64,000 bases of DNA from Psychrobacter aquaticus CMS 56 (GCF_000471625.1 NZ_AUSW01000034.1:372001-436000); one strand, 5' to 3'; positions 28,791 to 39,023 are shown, numbered from the stretch's first letter. A program made the numbers and translations. Notes: generated from the sequence alone by a model not told the origin.

Positions 28791-30671
28791 ATGTCTTTAA
28801 TGCAAATTGCCGAACCCAATCAAAGCGCCCAACCTCACCAGCATCGTTTTGGTCTGGGAATCGACCTTGGTACCACACGCTCATTGGTTGCTGTGGTGCG
28901 TTCTGGCAAGGCGCAAGTCTTAGAGGCAGGTTCAGCAACAGATACCTTGTTACCTTCTGTCGTCTATTACCCAAGTACAGGTAACCCTTTGGTCGGCTAT
29001 GATGCCCTAGCCCGTTTAGCAGATGATCCAAAAAATACGATTGTCTCGGCTAAGCGTTTTATGGGTCGTAGCCAAGCTGATATCAAATTCTCGCATCCTT
29101 ATGAGCTGTCTGGTAGCAAAGATGATATGCCAGCATTTGTCACTGCTCAAGGTAAGGTCTCTCCTGTCGAAGTCTCAGCACGTATATTAGCCGCGCTTGA
29201 GCAGCGTGCAACGAGTGCCTTGCCTGCAGACAGTATTGAAGGGGCAGTAATTACCGTTCCAGCTTACTTTGATGAAGCCCAGCGTCAAGCAACTAAAGAT
29301 GCTGCACAAGCTGCTGGCATTAACGTATTACGCTTATTAAATGAACCAACGGCTGCGGCAGTCGCCTATGGTCTCGATCAGCATACTCAAGATAATAATA
29401 AAGAAAGCTACTATCTGATATATGATTTGGGTGGCGGCACTTTTGATGTATCTATCTTAAAGCTAAATGACGGTGTATTTGAGGTGCTGGCTACTGGTGG
29501 TAATAGTGCATTAGGTGGTGATGATATTGACCGTCTCATAACCAATTGGATCATCAAGCAATTAAGCATTGATCCAAAAGACGTAAGTCGTCATGACAAG
29601 TCAATACTTGCGCAACAAGCCAAAGCGTACAAACAAGCATTGACTGATGCTGAGCAGGTCGATATTAGTGTCACTATCAATGAGCAGTCTTTTAAAGGTG
29701 TATTGCACCGCACTGATATATTGGCGATCGTAGAGCCTGTTAGCCGCCGCACATTAAGCGTATGCGAACAAGTACTGCGTGATGCTAAACTGTCTACCAC
29801 AGATTTAGACGAAGTTATCTTAGTCGGTGGCTCGACCCGTATGCCTGCCATTCAAAAAATCGTGACTGAGTTTTTTGACAAACAGCCACTTTGCTGTCTG
29901 AATCCAGATGAAGTAGTCGCCTTAGGCGCAGCGCAAACAGCACATCAATTGGTCAATGGTAGTAGTGACAATAATATATTATTGTTGGACATAACGCCCC
30001 TATCACTTGGTTTGGAAACCATGGGTGGTCTGGTTGAAGTGCTTATCCCACGTAACACACCTATTCCTGTCAAAAAACGTCAAGTATTTACCACGTATCA
30101 AGACGGTCAAACTGGCATGGTTATTCATGTGGTACAAGGTGAGCGTGAAACCGTAGAAAACTGTCGCTCACTTGGACGCTTTGAGTTATATGGCATCCCA
30201 CCGATGAAAGCGGGATTTGCCCGTATTGAAGTCACCTTTAGCATTGATGCCAACGGACAGCTCACCGTCAGCGCCCAAGAGACCACCACCAAAACAGAAA
30301 GCAAGATCGAGATTGTGCCGTCGTATGGTTTATCGGATGAGCAAAAAGAGCAGTTGCTGGTTGCAGGATTTAAGCATGCAGAAGAAGACAAAAATGCGCG
30401 CTCTTTGATCGAAACCAGAGTCGAAGCTGAGCGTGAAGTATTGGCCTTAGAGTCCGCACTTAATGAATTTTCAGCATTGTTGTCTTCTGATGAACAACTC
30501 ACTTTAGCAGAGCAAATACAGTCGCTAAAAACCGTGCTCAGCACTAATGATTTAGCACTTATTGAAACTAAGCAAGCACAGCTCAAACCACATAGTGATG
30601 CCTTTGCTGCTCGTATTATGAATCAAAGCGTGAAAGCCAGCATGGCAGGCACGAGCGCCCAAGATTGGTAG
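28791..30671 (+). CDS. hscA: Fe-S assembly Hsp70 chaperone HscA
   Basis: Specialised Hsp70 that uses ATP to release clusters from IscU. The 626 residues begin with a nucleotide-binding domain: GIDLGTTRSLVA near 22, NEPTAAAVAYG near 185, DLGGGTFDVS near 210 and VGGSTRMP near 345. The substrate-binding domain starts DITPLSLGLE near 400 and a helical lid follows. Length is close to the 616 of Escherichia coli. No strong ribosome site precedes the ATG. The 209-base gap after hscB contains AT-rich promoter-like words, for example TATAAT near 28650, but no convincing -35 partner. Confidence 0.97.
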   Translation: MSLMQIAEPNQSAQPHQHRFGLGIDLGTTRSLVAVVRSGKAQVLEAGSATDTLLPSVVYYPSTGNPLVGYDALARLADDPKNTIVSAKRFMGRSQADIKFSHPYELSGSKDDMPAFVTAQGKVSPVEVSARILAALEQRATSALPADSIEGAVITVPAYFDEAQRQATKDAAQAAGINVLRLLNEPTAAAVAYGLDQHTQDNNKESYYLIYDLGGGTFDVSILKLNDGVFEVLATGGNSALGGDDIDRLITNWIIKQLSIDPKDVSRHDKSILAQQAKAYKQALTDAEQVDISVTINEQSFKGVLHRTDILAIVEPVSRRTLSVCEQVLRDAKLSTTDLDEVILVGGSTRMPAIQKIVTEFFDKQPLCCLNPDEVVALGAAQTAHQLVNGSSDNNILLLDITPLSLGLETMGGLVEVLIPRNTPIPVKKRQVFTTYQDGQTGMVIHVVQGERETVENCRSLGRFELYGIPPMKAGFARIEVTFSIDANGQLTVSAQETTTKTESKIEIVPSYGLSDEQKEQLLVAGFKHAEEDKNARSLIETRVEAEREVLALESALNEFSALLSSDEQLTLAEQIQSLKTVLSTNDLALIETKQAQLKPHSDAFAARIMNQSVKASMAGTSAQDW

Positions 30672-30764
30672 CAGACACGTTTAGCCATATGACTTAAATG
30701 TCATATCACATAGACCTTTCGTATTCTTACTTCTTTAAATTGATTAGCATCGGAAAGACGATTT

Positions 30765-31103
30765 ATGCCAAAAATTACTGTACTACCCCATCACGAGATT
30801 TGCCCTGAAGGGACTGAAGTCGAACTAGCGGCTGGCGAGAACTTATGTAAAGCGTTATTAGAAAAAGGTATTAAGATTGAGCATGCGTGTGAGATGTCAA
30901 AAGCATGTACCACCTGTCATGTGGTCGTGCGTAAGGGATTTAATAGTTTAGATGAAATGGATGATATCGAAGCGGACTTATTGGATCGCGCTTGGGGACT
31001 AGAGCCTGACTCACGTTTGTCTTGTCAAGTTATGCTTGAGGATGAAGATCTGACCATTGAGATTCCTAAATACACGCTTAACCATGCCAAAGAAAACCAC
31101 TAA
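30765..31103 (+). CDS. fdx: [2Fe-2S] ferredoxin, isc type
   Basis: Adrenodoxin-like electron carrier that supplies electrons for cluster assembly by IscS/IscU. The 112 residues contain the cluster cysteines in ACEMSKACTTCHVV (residues about 43-52) and a final cysteine in LSCQVM near 87. GGAAAG precedes the ATG. It ends the operon; iscX, which follows in enterics, is not here. A terminator follows within 40 bases. Confidence 0.97.
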   Translation: MPKITVLPHHEICPEGTEVELAAGENLCKALLEKGIKIEHACEMSKACTTCHVVVRKGFNSLDEMDDIEADLLDRAWGLEPDSRLSCQVMLEDEDLTIEIPKYTLNHAKENH

Positions 31104-31140
31104 GCGCCAATAGTAAACACTACTTTGTCGTTATATGAAG

Positions 31141-31174
31141 AAAGCCAGCTATCGTTGCAATAGCTGGCTTTTTT
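31141..31174. terminator. isc operon terminator
   Basis: AAAGCCAGCTAT and ATAGCTGGCTTT form a perfect 12-bp stem with a 7-base loop and a T-run. It lies between convergent fdx and the adenylate cyclase gene. Confidence 0.93.
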
Positions 31175-31209
31175 GTACCCAATCTTGGAGGATTTTAATT
31201 TTTAATCAT

Positions 31210-32631
31210 TTATCCATGCTTAGTGTCACTACGTTTGATTTCTTCCGCTATGCTCATTGCTACTTTTTCTTGCTCTTGCTCGATACGTTCCAGCGCAAAA
31301 TTTAATCGATCCCTAATGTCTTGATAGTCATTGTCTTTCATATCTTTAAAATTTAGATGCAAATTAAAACCAGGTAATGTGTGATCAACCCACTTTGACA
31401 AATGGCCTTTTTGAGCATCGGGATCCAATATGTGCCACGCTTCAACTTTCTTATCAAAGCCTTTTAGCTGAAAAGCGCCTGCATGCTGACACTCATAATT
31501 ATGACAAACATAATCGTACGTACTCTCACTGACTAATATCTCGTCTTTACCAGCGCTCGCTTCCAGTCTTGCCGCTAAATTGGCTTCTTTACCAATTAAT
31601 GTATAACTGAGACGATTGTTACTGCCAAAATTACCAACATGACAATAGCCTGTCGTAATACCAATACGTATATACAAGCCCTCAAAACCCATTAACCGCC
31701 ATTTTTGTCTTAACGTGCGCATTTCACGGCGCATGTCTATCGCCATTGCCACACAATCTAGCGCATCTTGCCGCGAACCACGACTGTCTGGCTCACCAAA
31801 AAAACACACCATACCATCGCCGATAAACTTATCAAGAACCCCGCCATGTTTCTCAGCAATCAAGGTCATACAGTGCATATACGTATTCAAAATATCGGCC
31901 AAATTGTCAGAGCTTAAACTGTCGGACAGCTCAGTAAAGCCTATAATATCCGAAAACATAATCGTCAGCTTTGCACGCTTATTTGAGACACTAACAAGAC
32001 TGTCTGTTCTTACAATCGGTTCCCAAATTTGCGGCGGTACAAATCGAGTCAATTTATTGATGACTGAAACCATCGTCCCAAGACGCCCCGTTGCCTGACG
32101 AGCACGTACTTTATAATTGGTATATTCTTGGTAAACATGCCAAAACTGCCACAAGATAACAGCCATACTTGCCAAAAATACTATAGTGGAAACCCAATTC
32201 TCATCACAGCCCATATCAGCACTACCCAAAATGGCACCAACATAATAAAAGACAACGGCTGTCACCAACGCTACTGTCAGAAGTTTTAGGTAGTTTTCAG
32301 AGCCACTAACGATGATGCGTATACCAATCAACGAAGCCAGACTGAGTGATATTACAGGGCAAAACTGTAGTGACCCAATAACGACGGACAGTAAAATAAT
32401 AACAAGATTAGAGGTCCAGAAGCTTGTTTGCTGTCGATAGTTATAAATCAGAATCATCAAACCTGGTAGAGTAATAACAACCAGTAACGCCATTGAGGTA
32501 GGACGAAAATCAAAATAAAAAGCCAGTGATATGACAGTAAGGATTAAAACAAAAACTTCTGGGTAATCAAATCGACAAACTCCCTCATTTTTTGACGGGA
32601 GCTTCAATTTCAGCGTGTCTAAAAAAGGCAT
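31210..32631 (-). CDS. membrane-bound class III adenylate cyclase
   Basis: Makes cyclic AMP from ATP. About six hydrophobic segments in residues 28-170 form a membrane sensor region that recalls MASE2-type domains, followed by a linker and the cyclase homology domain (about 220-410). The metal aspartates are visible in FSDIIGF near 228 and FIGDGMVCFFG near 270. The Lys of DKFIGD and the Thr of SYTLIGKEANLAARLE are the usual adenine-selecting pair of bacterial class IIIb cyclases, so ATP rather than GTP is expected. In Pseudomonas aeruginosa the similar CyaB feeds the cAMP-Vfr pathway; whether that applies here is unknown. It is a single gene with a terminator behind it. Confidence 0.88.
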   Translation of the reverse strand: MPFLDTLKLKLPSKNEGVCRFDYPEVFVLILTVISLAFYFDFRPTSMALLVVITLPGLMILIYNYRQQTSFWTSNLVIILLSVVIGSLQFCPVISLSLASLIGIRIIVSGSENYLKLLTVALVTAVVFYYVGAILGSADMGCDENWVSTIVFLASMAVILWQFWHVYQEYTNYKVRARQATGRLGTMVSVINKLTRFVPPQIWEPIVRTDSLVSVSNKRAKLTIMFSDIIGFTELSDSLSSDNLADILNTYMHCMTLIAEKHGGVLDKFIGDGMVCFFGEPDSRGSRQDALDCVAMAIDMRREMRTLRQKWRLMGFEGLYIRIGITTGYCHVGNFGSNNRLSYTLIGKEANLAARLEASAGKDEILVSESTYDYVCHNYECQHAGAFQLKGFDKKVEAWHILDPDAQKGHLSKWVDHTLPGFNLHLNFKDMKDNDYQDIRDRLNFALERIEQEQEKVAMSIAEEIKRSDTKHG

Positions 32632-32875
32632 ATAAAGTGTTCGCTTTATCTAGCAGGCTAAAGGAAAACGTATGATACGTAACAATAATCTAATAACACT
32701 ATAAATATGTTATTGTTTTTTATAATAAGCTATGCACTAAATTTTATAAAAATATATTATACTTTTTACATAAAGCAAAGCCTAGGTCATCGATAACTAA
32801 AGAAACACCCTTTATCAGTTAACTGATATCATTTAGTGATAGATACTGCCTAAATTATTTGAATAGAGCAACACG
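32632..32875. other. intergenic region upstream of the adenylate cyclase gene
   Basis: Very AT-rich, about 240 bases, with no credible gene. It should hold the cyclase promoter on the minus strand. Nothing else seen. Confidence 0.5.
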
Positions 32876-32912
32876 AAAGAAGCCAGATACTAATTGGTAT
32901 CTGGCTTCTTTA
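32876..32912. terminator. terminator downstream of the HIT protein gene
   Basis: AAAGAAGCCAGATAC and GTATCTGGCTTCTTT are perfect 15-base complements around a 6-base loop. On the minus strand it ends the HIT-protein transcript. Confidence 0.88.
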
Positions 32913-32968
32913 TGTATTCACATGCGATTAGTCACAAAACTTCTATCGTTTCAATGCGACCTAATATT

Positions 32969-33403
32969 TTATTGCATTTGCCAATCAAACGGCATTTGAT
33001 GATGACCACGTAATGCCATCATGAGGGTCTGTTGCATCTGTGCCAATACTTCTTTGGTATAAGGCACAGCAGGTACACCCCATACTGGGTTCGGCCACTG
33101 CATATCGTTTTGATAACGAACGATATGGTGAAAATGCAGCTGTGGCACTTGATTACCGAGTGCTGCCACATTCATTTTATCTGCTTGAAAAGTCTTAGCA
33201 AGCTGGCTCGATAACCAGCTAGACTCACGTAAAAACTGCGTTTGATCGGCCTCAGACAACTCGTACAACTCTTTAATACCTGATACACGCGGCACTAATA
33301 TCAACCACGGAAACTGGCAATCATTGATTAAACGACACGTTGATAGTGGAAAATCACCCACTAAAAAACTGTCAGCAGCAAGTTTATGATGAAGTTGGAA
33401 CAT
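32969..33403 (-). CDS. HIT-domain protein
   Basis: A 144-residue member of the histidine-triad superfamily, most like a group of short proteobacterial HIT proteins. The N-terminal half has LINDCQFPWLILVPR, and the active-site region is VPQLHFHHIVRYQND near 104-116, then WPNPVWG. Only H-x-H-H is present instead of the canonical H-x-H-x-H, as in related proteins of this group. It probably hydrolyses or binds nucleotides, but the substrate is unknown. It lies about 240 bases downstream of mfd on the same strand, with its own terminator. Confidence 0.85.
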   Translation of the reverse strand: MFQLHHKLAADSFLVGDFPLSTCRLINDCQFPWLILVPRVSGIKELYELSEADQTQFLRESSWLSSQLAKTFQADKMNVAALGNQVPQLHFHHIVRYQNDMQWPNPVWGVPAVPYTKEVLAQMQQTLMMALRGHHQMPFDWQMQ

Positions 33404-33519
33404 AATGACGGTTCTCTTGTTATGAAGCTTGAAGAAAAAAAATAAAATGTGAAAAGGTAAAATTCAATAGGTTAAAAATATAATACGTTAAAACCATAAT
33501 AGGCTAAATATATAGTGTC

Positions 33520-33553
33520 GCTATTTTATCAGTTATCCATCCGATAAAATAGC
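33520..33553. repeat. perfect 11-bp inverted repeat downstream of mfd
   Basis: GCTATTTTATC and GATAAAATAGC flank 12 bases. It lies 93 bases beyond the mfd stop on the minus strand. No T-run follows, so termination is uncertain. Confidence 0.5.
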
Positions 33554-33645
33554 ACCATCACCGATAGCCTTAGCATTTCACCTTGGCGTTACTTCTCTAC
33601 CCTATTAAGCCACTATAACTGGCATATCGCTATCATCAAATCCAG

Positions 33646-36600
33646 TTACGCCGACTCTTCCACCATATGCTCACTAAAATAGCGTAATAACTCTTGAATT
33701 ACGGTGACACGCTGTTGCGGCGTTGCCAATTTATTAGCATCCTGATAGCGAATACCAGAAGCGCCATTCATACGATAGTGCTGACCATTTGTCTGAATCA
33801 ATTTAATGATAGCCAGCGCATCCACTGGTGTATCTGGTGCAAATTCAAGCGTCATGCTACTGCTATTGGCATCAATCTTATTGATCTTAAGTGGCTCTGC
33901 CTGTAAGCGCAAACCATGGACAGCAAATAGTTGCTTAGTTTGATCAGGCAGTGTGCCAAAACGATCAATCATTTCGGTACGAATGTCTGTCAGCGCTTCT
34001 TTATCATCAGCATTGCTAATGCGTTTGTAAAACAACAAACGCTGATGCACATCGTGCAAATACTCTTCTGGTATCAACGCAGAGCTGTGCAGATTAATCT
34101 CACTGGTTAATGACAAAGGTGTACTCAAATCAGGCTCTTTGCCCGCTTTAATTGCCTTAGTAGCACGCTCAAGCATATCCATATATAAGCTAAAACCAAT
34201 CGCCTGCATATTACCACTTTGTTGCTTGCCTAGGATTTCACCTGCGCCGCGAATTTCTAAATCTTCGCTTGCCAGCATAAATCCAGCGCCAAGCGTGTTA
34301 GCTCGCTCGATGGCATGCAAGCGGCGTTTGGCATCCCCTTTAAGACCTTTAATAGAGGGCACAAGCAGATAGCAGTAAGCTTGATGGTGGCTACGACCAA
34401 CACGGCCACGAAGCTGATGCAGCTGGGCAAGACCAAATTTATCAGCGCGCTCAATGATGATCGTATTGGCATTTGGGACATCAATACCCGTTTCAATAAT
34501 AGTCGAACAAATTAACACATTGAATTTTTTATGATAAAACTGCTGCATCACTTGTTCAAGTTGACGCTCTTGCATTTGCCCGTGAGCAACGCCTACGCGT
34601 GCCTCAGGAACTAGCTCACGTATGGTCTCCGCCATACGCTCAATACTAGCCACATCGTTGTGCAGTAAATATACCTGTCCGCCACGCAGTAACTCACGCA
34701 AGATCGCTTCTTTCAATAGTGCCTCTGTTTTTTGCATCACAAAGGTTTTAATCGCCAAACGGCGTGCAGGTGGCGTGGCAATAATCGACATATCACGCAT
34801 TCCTGACAACGCCATATTGAGCGTTCTAGGAATTGGAGTTGCTGTCATTGACATACTATCGACATCGGTCTGAATCGCCTTGATGCGCTCCTTATGACGC
34901 ACACCAAAGCGATGTTCTTCATCAACAATCATCAGTCCTAGATTAGAAAACTTTACATCAGGTTGCAATAGCTTGTGAGTGCCAATGACGATATCAACCT
35001 TACCAGCTGCCAAATCCGCCAATACCGTATCTTGATGCTTTTTACCGCCAAAACGCGACAAGGTCTCAATACGTACTGGCCAATCAGCAAAGCGATCGCG
35101 GAAATTGTCTTCATGCTGACCTGCCAGCAGTGTGGTCGGTACTAATACGGCAACCTGATAGCCGGCGCTAACCGCAATGAAAGCGGCACGCATGGCGACT
35201 TCTGTTTTACCAAAACCCACGTCTCCGCAAATGAGACGATCCATCGGCTGGTTTTGTCTCATGTCTTCCATCACCGCATGGATGGCATTCGCTTGGTCGG
35301 GCGTTTCTTCAAAAGCGAATTGGCTAGCGAATAGCTCATATTGTGAGCTGTCTATTTTAAAGTGAATGCCCACTTTTGCTTCGCGCCGTGCTTGTATATT
35401 TAGGAGTTCTGCAGCAACATCGTGGATTTGCTCTAATGCTTTTTGCTTAGCCTTGTCCCATTTTCCACTACCAATCTTGTGCAGCGGCGCGAGCGCTGGA
35501 TCGCCGCCACTATAACGATTAATCATTTGTAAGTTGGCTACTGGTACATAAATACTGGCTTCATCAGCATATTTTAGATGGATAAACTCTTGCTCACCGT
35601 CGCCAACATCCAAGGTAATCAAACCATTATAGCGACCAATACCGTGCTCAATATGAACAACTGGACTGCCTTCCGTTATTTCAGTGACACTCTTTACCAA
35701 AAACTCTTCTGACACACCGCTTTGACGGCGGCGGCGCGTTTGCAGTACCTGCCTACCAAACAGTTGCGTTTCACTAATCAATACCAAGCGTTCCGGCACA
35801 TAAACGCCACGCTCAATGGGCGCAACTGTCAAACCGACCTGTGGTCGTTTGTTACCACTAAAACCAGTTGTTTTATCTGCTGCTAAAAATGCCTCAAAGC
35901 TATCATAAGCTTTGATATCAATTTTACCTTTAAACAATTCAATCAGAATCTCACGTCGACCCGCTGTTTCAGCAACCACCAATACTGGTGTCGCGGTTTG
36001 CGCTTGTCGGTTCAAAAACTCTAGTAATTCGGTTAAAGGTTCAGTCTTTTGATGGTTGACTGGCAGTTTCGGTGGCTCTTGAGCGCTTAATGTCACCAGC
36101 CCTTGCTTGTTATTGGGTGTAAGACCCTCTAATGCGGCGTCTTCACTGTCAATCGCAGCGACATCCGTCATGGCAGCCAATTCATCACGCGCACTTAATA
36201 TCACGCGTGGATAGTGATTGAGATACTCGTTAAGGGTATTGGATAATAAATACAGCAGCTCAGGTGCGACGATGGGTTTATCAATATCGTGACGACGCTC
36301 TTCATAGCGGCGCTGGATTTGCGACCAATAATCTGCCTGCTTTTCATGAATCAACTCATCAGTTATGAACAGTGCGTCGCTGGGCAAATAAGCAAATAGG
36401 CTGCTTTCTGCCTGCCAATCCTCTGCATCAAAAAATAGCGGCTGATAATATTCAAGACCACTGCTCGCAATACCTGCCATGACATCTTTGTGCAGCTCAA
36501 ACTTACGGCTACTGGCATTAGGAAACATCGCTGCAAAATTGGTACGGAAAGTCTCACGTCCTTCATCGAGTGGAAACTCTTTTGCAGGTAGTATTTGAAA

Positions 36601-37350
36601 TTGTTCAATGGGCTTTGAGATATCTGGTAGTTTATGCAGTAGAGACAATGACTCTTTCGCCATACTACTGTCATTACCTGTCATCATGGCATTGAGATCT
36701 TCAACGGTCAAAGTACGCTGAGTCTGCGGATTGAAGAAACGAATCGTTTCAATTTCGTCATCGAACAAATCTAGACGCAGTGGAAATGGCTGACCCATCG
36801 CAAAGATATCAATGATACTACCACGAACAGCAAACTCGCCCGGCTCAAAGACATTTTCAACCGCGCGATAACCTGCCTTTGCCAGTAGCTCACGCTGAGT
36901 ATTGATATCAAATCGATCACCAACACTCAAATCAAAATGCTGGCCAATCAGCCAACTTGGCGGCGCCACACGGTGCATCAACGCCTGCACTGAGATAAGC
37001 AACACACCTGAGGTCGGCATATCAGTCAATAAGTTAATACGCTCGCTCACGATGTCTTGATGCGGAGATAGCTCATCATAAGTCAGTGTTTCCCAATCGG
37101 GAAATACGTAGGCATCAACACCGCAAAATGCCAACTCTGTCTCTATTTGATTGAGCTGGTTTTGGTCGCGTGTCACCACGACTTTGAGACGATCAGCGAC
37201 CTCCCATATCGGCGCCTGCATCAAACTTGCAAGCCACAAACTACTGACTGCACCATGCACAGGCGCAAGCCAACGCCGCTGCGCGTTCTGAATAGGAAAT
37301 AACTGCTGGTTAATAGGGTCAAACGCGTCAGTCAAAGCAGTGATAGGCAT
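33646..37350 (-). CDS. mfd: transcription-repair coupling factor Mfd
   Basis: Removes RNA polymerase stalled at DNA damage and recruits UvrA. About 1234 residues, slightly above the usual 1150. The UvrB-like N-terminal region is followed by the RNA-polymerase-interaction domain around 560-640 (HIEHGIGRYNGL, then GDGEQEFIHLKYAD). The RecG-like motor has Walker A GDVGFGKTE near 710, DEEH near 810, and the helicase C-terminal half with QLRGRVGRSHHQAYCYL near 1000. I chose ATG 37350; the frame also has a TTG five codons earlier, and neither has a good ribosome site. It precedes the HIT gene. Confidence 0.96.
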   Translation of the reverse strand: MPITALTDAFDPINQQLFPIQNAQRRWLAPVHGAVSSLWLASLMQAPIWEVADRLKVVVTRDQNQLNQIETELAFCGVDAYVFPDWETLTYDELSPHQDIVSERINLLTDMPTSGVLLISVQALMHRVAPPSWLIGQHFDLSVGDRFDINTQRELLAKAGYRAVENVFEPGEFAVRGSIIDIFAMGQPFPLRLDLFDDEIETIRFFNPQTQRTLTVEDLNAMMTGNDSSMAKESLSLLHKLPDISKPIEQFQILPAKEFPLDEGRETFRTNFAAMFPNASSRKFELHKDVMAGIASSGLEYYQPLFFDAEDWQAESSLFAYLPSDALFITDELIHEKQADYWSQIQRRYEERRHDIDKPIVAPELLYLLSNTLNEYLNHYPRVILSARDELAAMTDVAAIDSEDAALEGLTPNNKQGLVTLSAQEPPKLPVNHQKTEPLTELLEFLNRQAQTATPVLVVAETAGRREILIELFKGKIDIKAYDSFEAFLAADKTTGFSGNKRPQVGLTVAPIERGVYVPERLVLISETQLFGRQVLQTRRRRQSGVSEEFLVKSVTEITEGSPVVHIEHGIGRYNGLITLDVGDGEQEFIHLKYADEASIYVPVANLQMINRYSGGDPALAPLHKIGSGKWDKAKQKALEQIHDVAAELLNIQARREAKVGIHFKIDSSQYELFASQFAFEETPDQANAIHAVMEDMRQNQPMDRLICGDVGFGKTEVAMRAAFIAVSAGYQVAVLVPTTLLAGQHEDNFRDRFADWPVRIETLSRFGGKKHQDTVLADLAAGKVDIVIGTHKLLQPDVKFSNLGLMIVDEEHRFGVRHKERIKAIQTDVDSMSMTATPIPRTLNMALSGMRDMSIIATPPARRLAIKTFVMQKTEALLKEAILRELLRGGQVYLLHNDVASIERMAETIRELVPEARVGVAHGQMQERQLEQVMQQFYHKKFNVLICSTIIETGIDVPNANTIIIERADKFGLAQLHQLRGRVGRSHHQAYCYLLVPSIKGLKGDAKRRLHAIERANTLGAGFMLASEDLEIRGAGEILGKQQSGNMQAIGFSLYMDMLERATKAIKAGKEPDLSTPLSLTSEINLHSSALIPEEYLHDVHQRLLFYKRISNADDKEALTDIRTEMIDRFGTLPDQTKQLFAVHGLRLQAEPLKINKIDANSSSMTLEFAPDTPVDALAIIKLIQTNGQHYRMNGASGIRYQDANKLATPQQRVTVIQELLRYFSEHMVEESA

Positions 37351-37494
37351 AAAGGATAGGATCAAAGTTAAGAGTCAGATGACTATTATACGAATATTTA
37401 AGCAATTACCAAAATGTATGCCGTAACGGTTTGTCATTTAGCACTGCCATTTAGATTTAAAAGAAATCAAAAGATAAATGCGCATAAGATAAAC

Positions 37495-38028
37495 TTAAAT
37501 TAATGGCTGGCCACTAGCGATGATACCGTTATTGTCCGCATAAACAAACATGCCCGAGCTTAAGATTAAATCGCCAAAGCTAATTTCGATATCAGTTTGT
37601 CCCTCATCTCGACGGGTTGATTTGCGCGGAATACAACCTAGTGCCATCACCCCAATATCCATCTCAGCCATGTCATCAACATCACGGACACAGCCGTATA
37701 CAACGACACCAACCCAACCATTATCTATCGCTGATTGTGCAATCATGTCACCTAATAACGCACAACGCATAGAGCCACCACCATCGACAACCAATACCTT
37801 ACCGTTGCCGTCTTTGTCTTTGCCGCTACTGTTTAATAACGACTTAACACGGCTATTGTCCTCAAAACATTTCACCGTCACAATCTCACCGCAAAATCTG
37901 TCTTTGCCACCAAAACTGTGAAACGACTTTCCCTCAATATTAGGCAAGCACACCTGCGATTCAGGATTGGCATCCAACAAATCACATGTCACAAAATTTT
38001 CTTTATGCATCGCTGTTACTTCTGGCAT
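37495..38028 (-). CDS. rraA: RraA-family protein (regulator of RNase E activity A type)
   Basis: About 177 residues of the RraA fold, with the family core VDGGGSMRCALLGDMIAQSA near 90, then GVVVYGCVRDVDDM near 120 and GCIPRKSTRRDEGQTD near 145. RraA of Escherichia coli binds RNase E and inhibits it; close relatives with the same fold are aldolases (HMG/CHA aldolase), so the function is not certain. ATG 38028 is chosen because GAGGAG lies 7 bases before it; the frame opens 7 codons earlier at 38049. Relative to RraA it has a small insertion (about 65-85). Confidence 0.88.
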   Translation of the reverse strand: MPEVTAMHKENFVTCDLLDANPESQVCLPNIEGKSFHSFGGKDRFCGEIVTVKCFEDNSRVKSLLNSSGKDKDGNGKVLVVDGGGSMRCALLGDMIAQSAIDNGWVGVVVYGCVRDVDDMAEMDIGVMALGCIPRKSTRRDEGQTDIEISFGDLILSSGMFVYADNNGIIASGQPLI

Positions 38029-38081
38029 AGTCCGACTCCTCGTTTTCAATCATTAAAACGCTATTATTAATCACTTATCGT

Positions 38082-38783
38082 TTAGTGTTTTACTCTGGTC
38101 ATCGCCAGCATTTTCTTATTTTCGATAATAACCGTTTTCTGCATTATAGGATCAGTACGATATTTGCTACGTTCGTAAATATCTTGCGCGCTCATCGCCA
38201 TCGCACTAGCGACACGTTTGGCAGAAATAGGGTGCAGTGACAATGACTCTGACACTAGAGGCGAAATCAGCTGAAAGGCCTTTTGTCCAATACTCTCTAG
38301 GGGACGTCCTTGGTGTTTGCCAAGCAATAATGAAGGACGGAAAATGACGACCTGCGCAAAGTCTAACGCCATAATAGACTGTTCCGTCTCAGCTTTTACC
38401 CGATTGTATAAAAAGCGACTGTCAATATCGGCATTCATTGAAGACAATAAAAAGAAATTTTCAACGCCTTTTTCTTGGCAAAGTTTGGCAAAATTCACAT
38501 TGTAATCATGGTCAATTTTTCGAAAAGCTTCATTGCTACCAGCCTGCTTTTTTGTAGTACCAAGACAGCTAAAGGCATCTGTCTTTCGATCAACGCCAAC
38601 ACTTGCAAATATTTCTGCTAAGTTATCAAAATCATTGACCTGATAAAAACGCATGCTAACATTAATATAGCGTGGCGGACGCCTTGCAATCACAATTAAC
38701 GTATCATAAAGTTCACTCAGCTGTTTAACAAGATGCTGCCCTACCAGTCCTGTCGCACCAATTACAATTGCTTTTCGCTGCAT
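38082..38783 (-). CDS. atypical SDR / NAD(P)-binding oxidoreductase
   Basis: A 233-residue Rossmann protein starting with GATGLVG at residues 8-14. It resembles the atypical short-chain dehydrogenases related to HTATIP2/TIP30: SCLGTTKKQAGS near 93-104, NFFLLSSMNAD near 128, and YNRVKAETEQ with the Tyr/Lys pair near 144-148. It is cytoplasmic, with no membrane segment. It lies 53 bases upstream of rraA on the same strand and may share its transcript. Substrate unknown. Confidence 0.82.
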   Translation of the reverse strand: MQRKAIVIGATGLVGQHLVKQLSELYDTLIVIARRPPRYINVSMRFYQVNDFDNLAEIFASVGVDRKTDAFSCLGTTKKQAGSNEAFRKIDHDYNVNFAKLCQEKGVENFFLLSSMNADIDSRFLYNRVKAETEQSIMALDFAQVVIFRPSLLLGKHQGRPLESIGQKAFQLISPLVSESLSLHPISAKRVASAMAMSAQDIYERSKYRTDPIMQKTVIIENKKMLAMTRVKH

Positions 38784-38926
38784 ATCCTATCCACTTATAT
38801 ACGGTTGAAAATTTATGACGATGAGAAAATACATATTTTAGACACCCGTCGCCTTAGTATCATACCTAAATTAACGCATAACTGACGTTATTCTACAGGG
38901 TTTATTGTAAGAGATTTTATCAGCTA

Positions 38927-38946
38927 TAGTCGATTCGCTTTAAAAA
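38927..38946 (+). repeat. dispersed short motif, copy 2
   Basis: AGTCGATTCGCTTTAAAAA, preceded by CTAT. It is nearly identical to the copy at 12103-12123. Both lie in long intergenic regions upstream of plus-strand genes. Confidence 0.5.
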
Positions 38947-39023
38947 ACTCTCTTATAAACATCCGAAAACATCAGTAATTCATGTGACAGCACAACTTCT
39001 TTGAGCATTAATCATCAAACATA

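Noticed and set aside
30125..30586. 153-codon minus-strand open frame inside hscA
   Set aside because: It lies wholly antisense to a well-conserved Hsp70 gene, is Ser/Cys-rich and has no recognisable family; a shadow frame.
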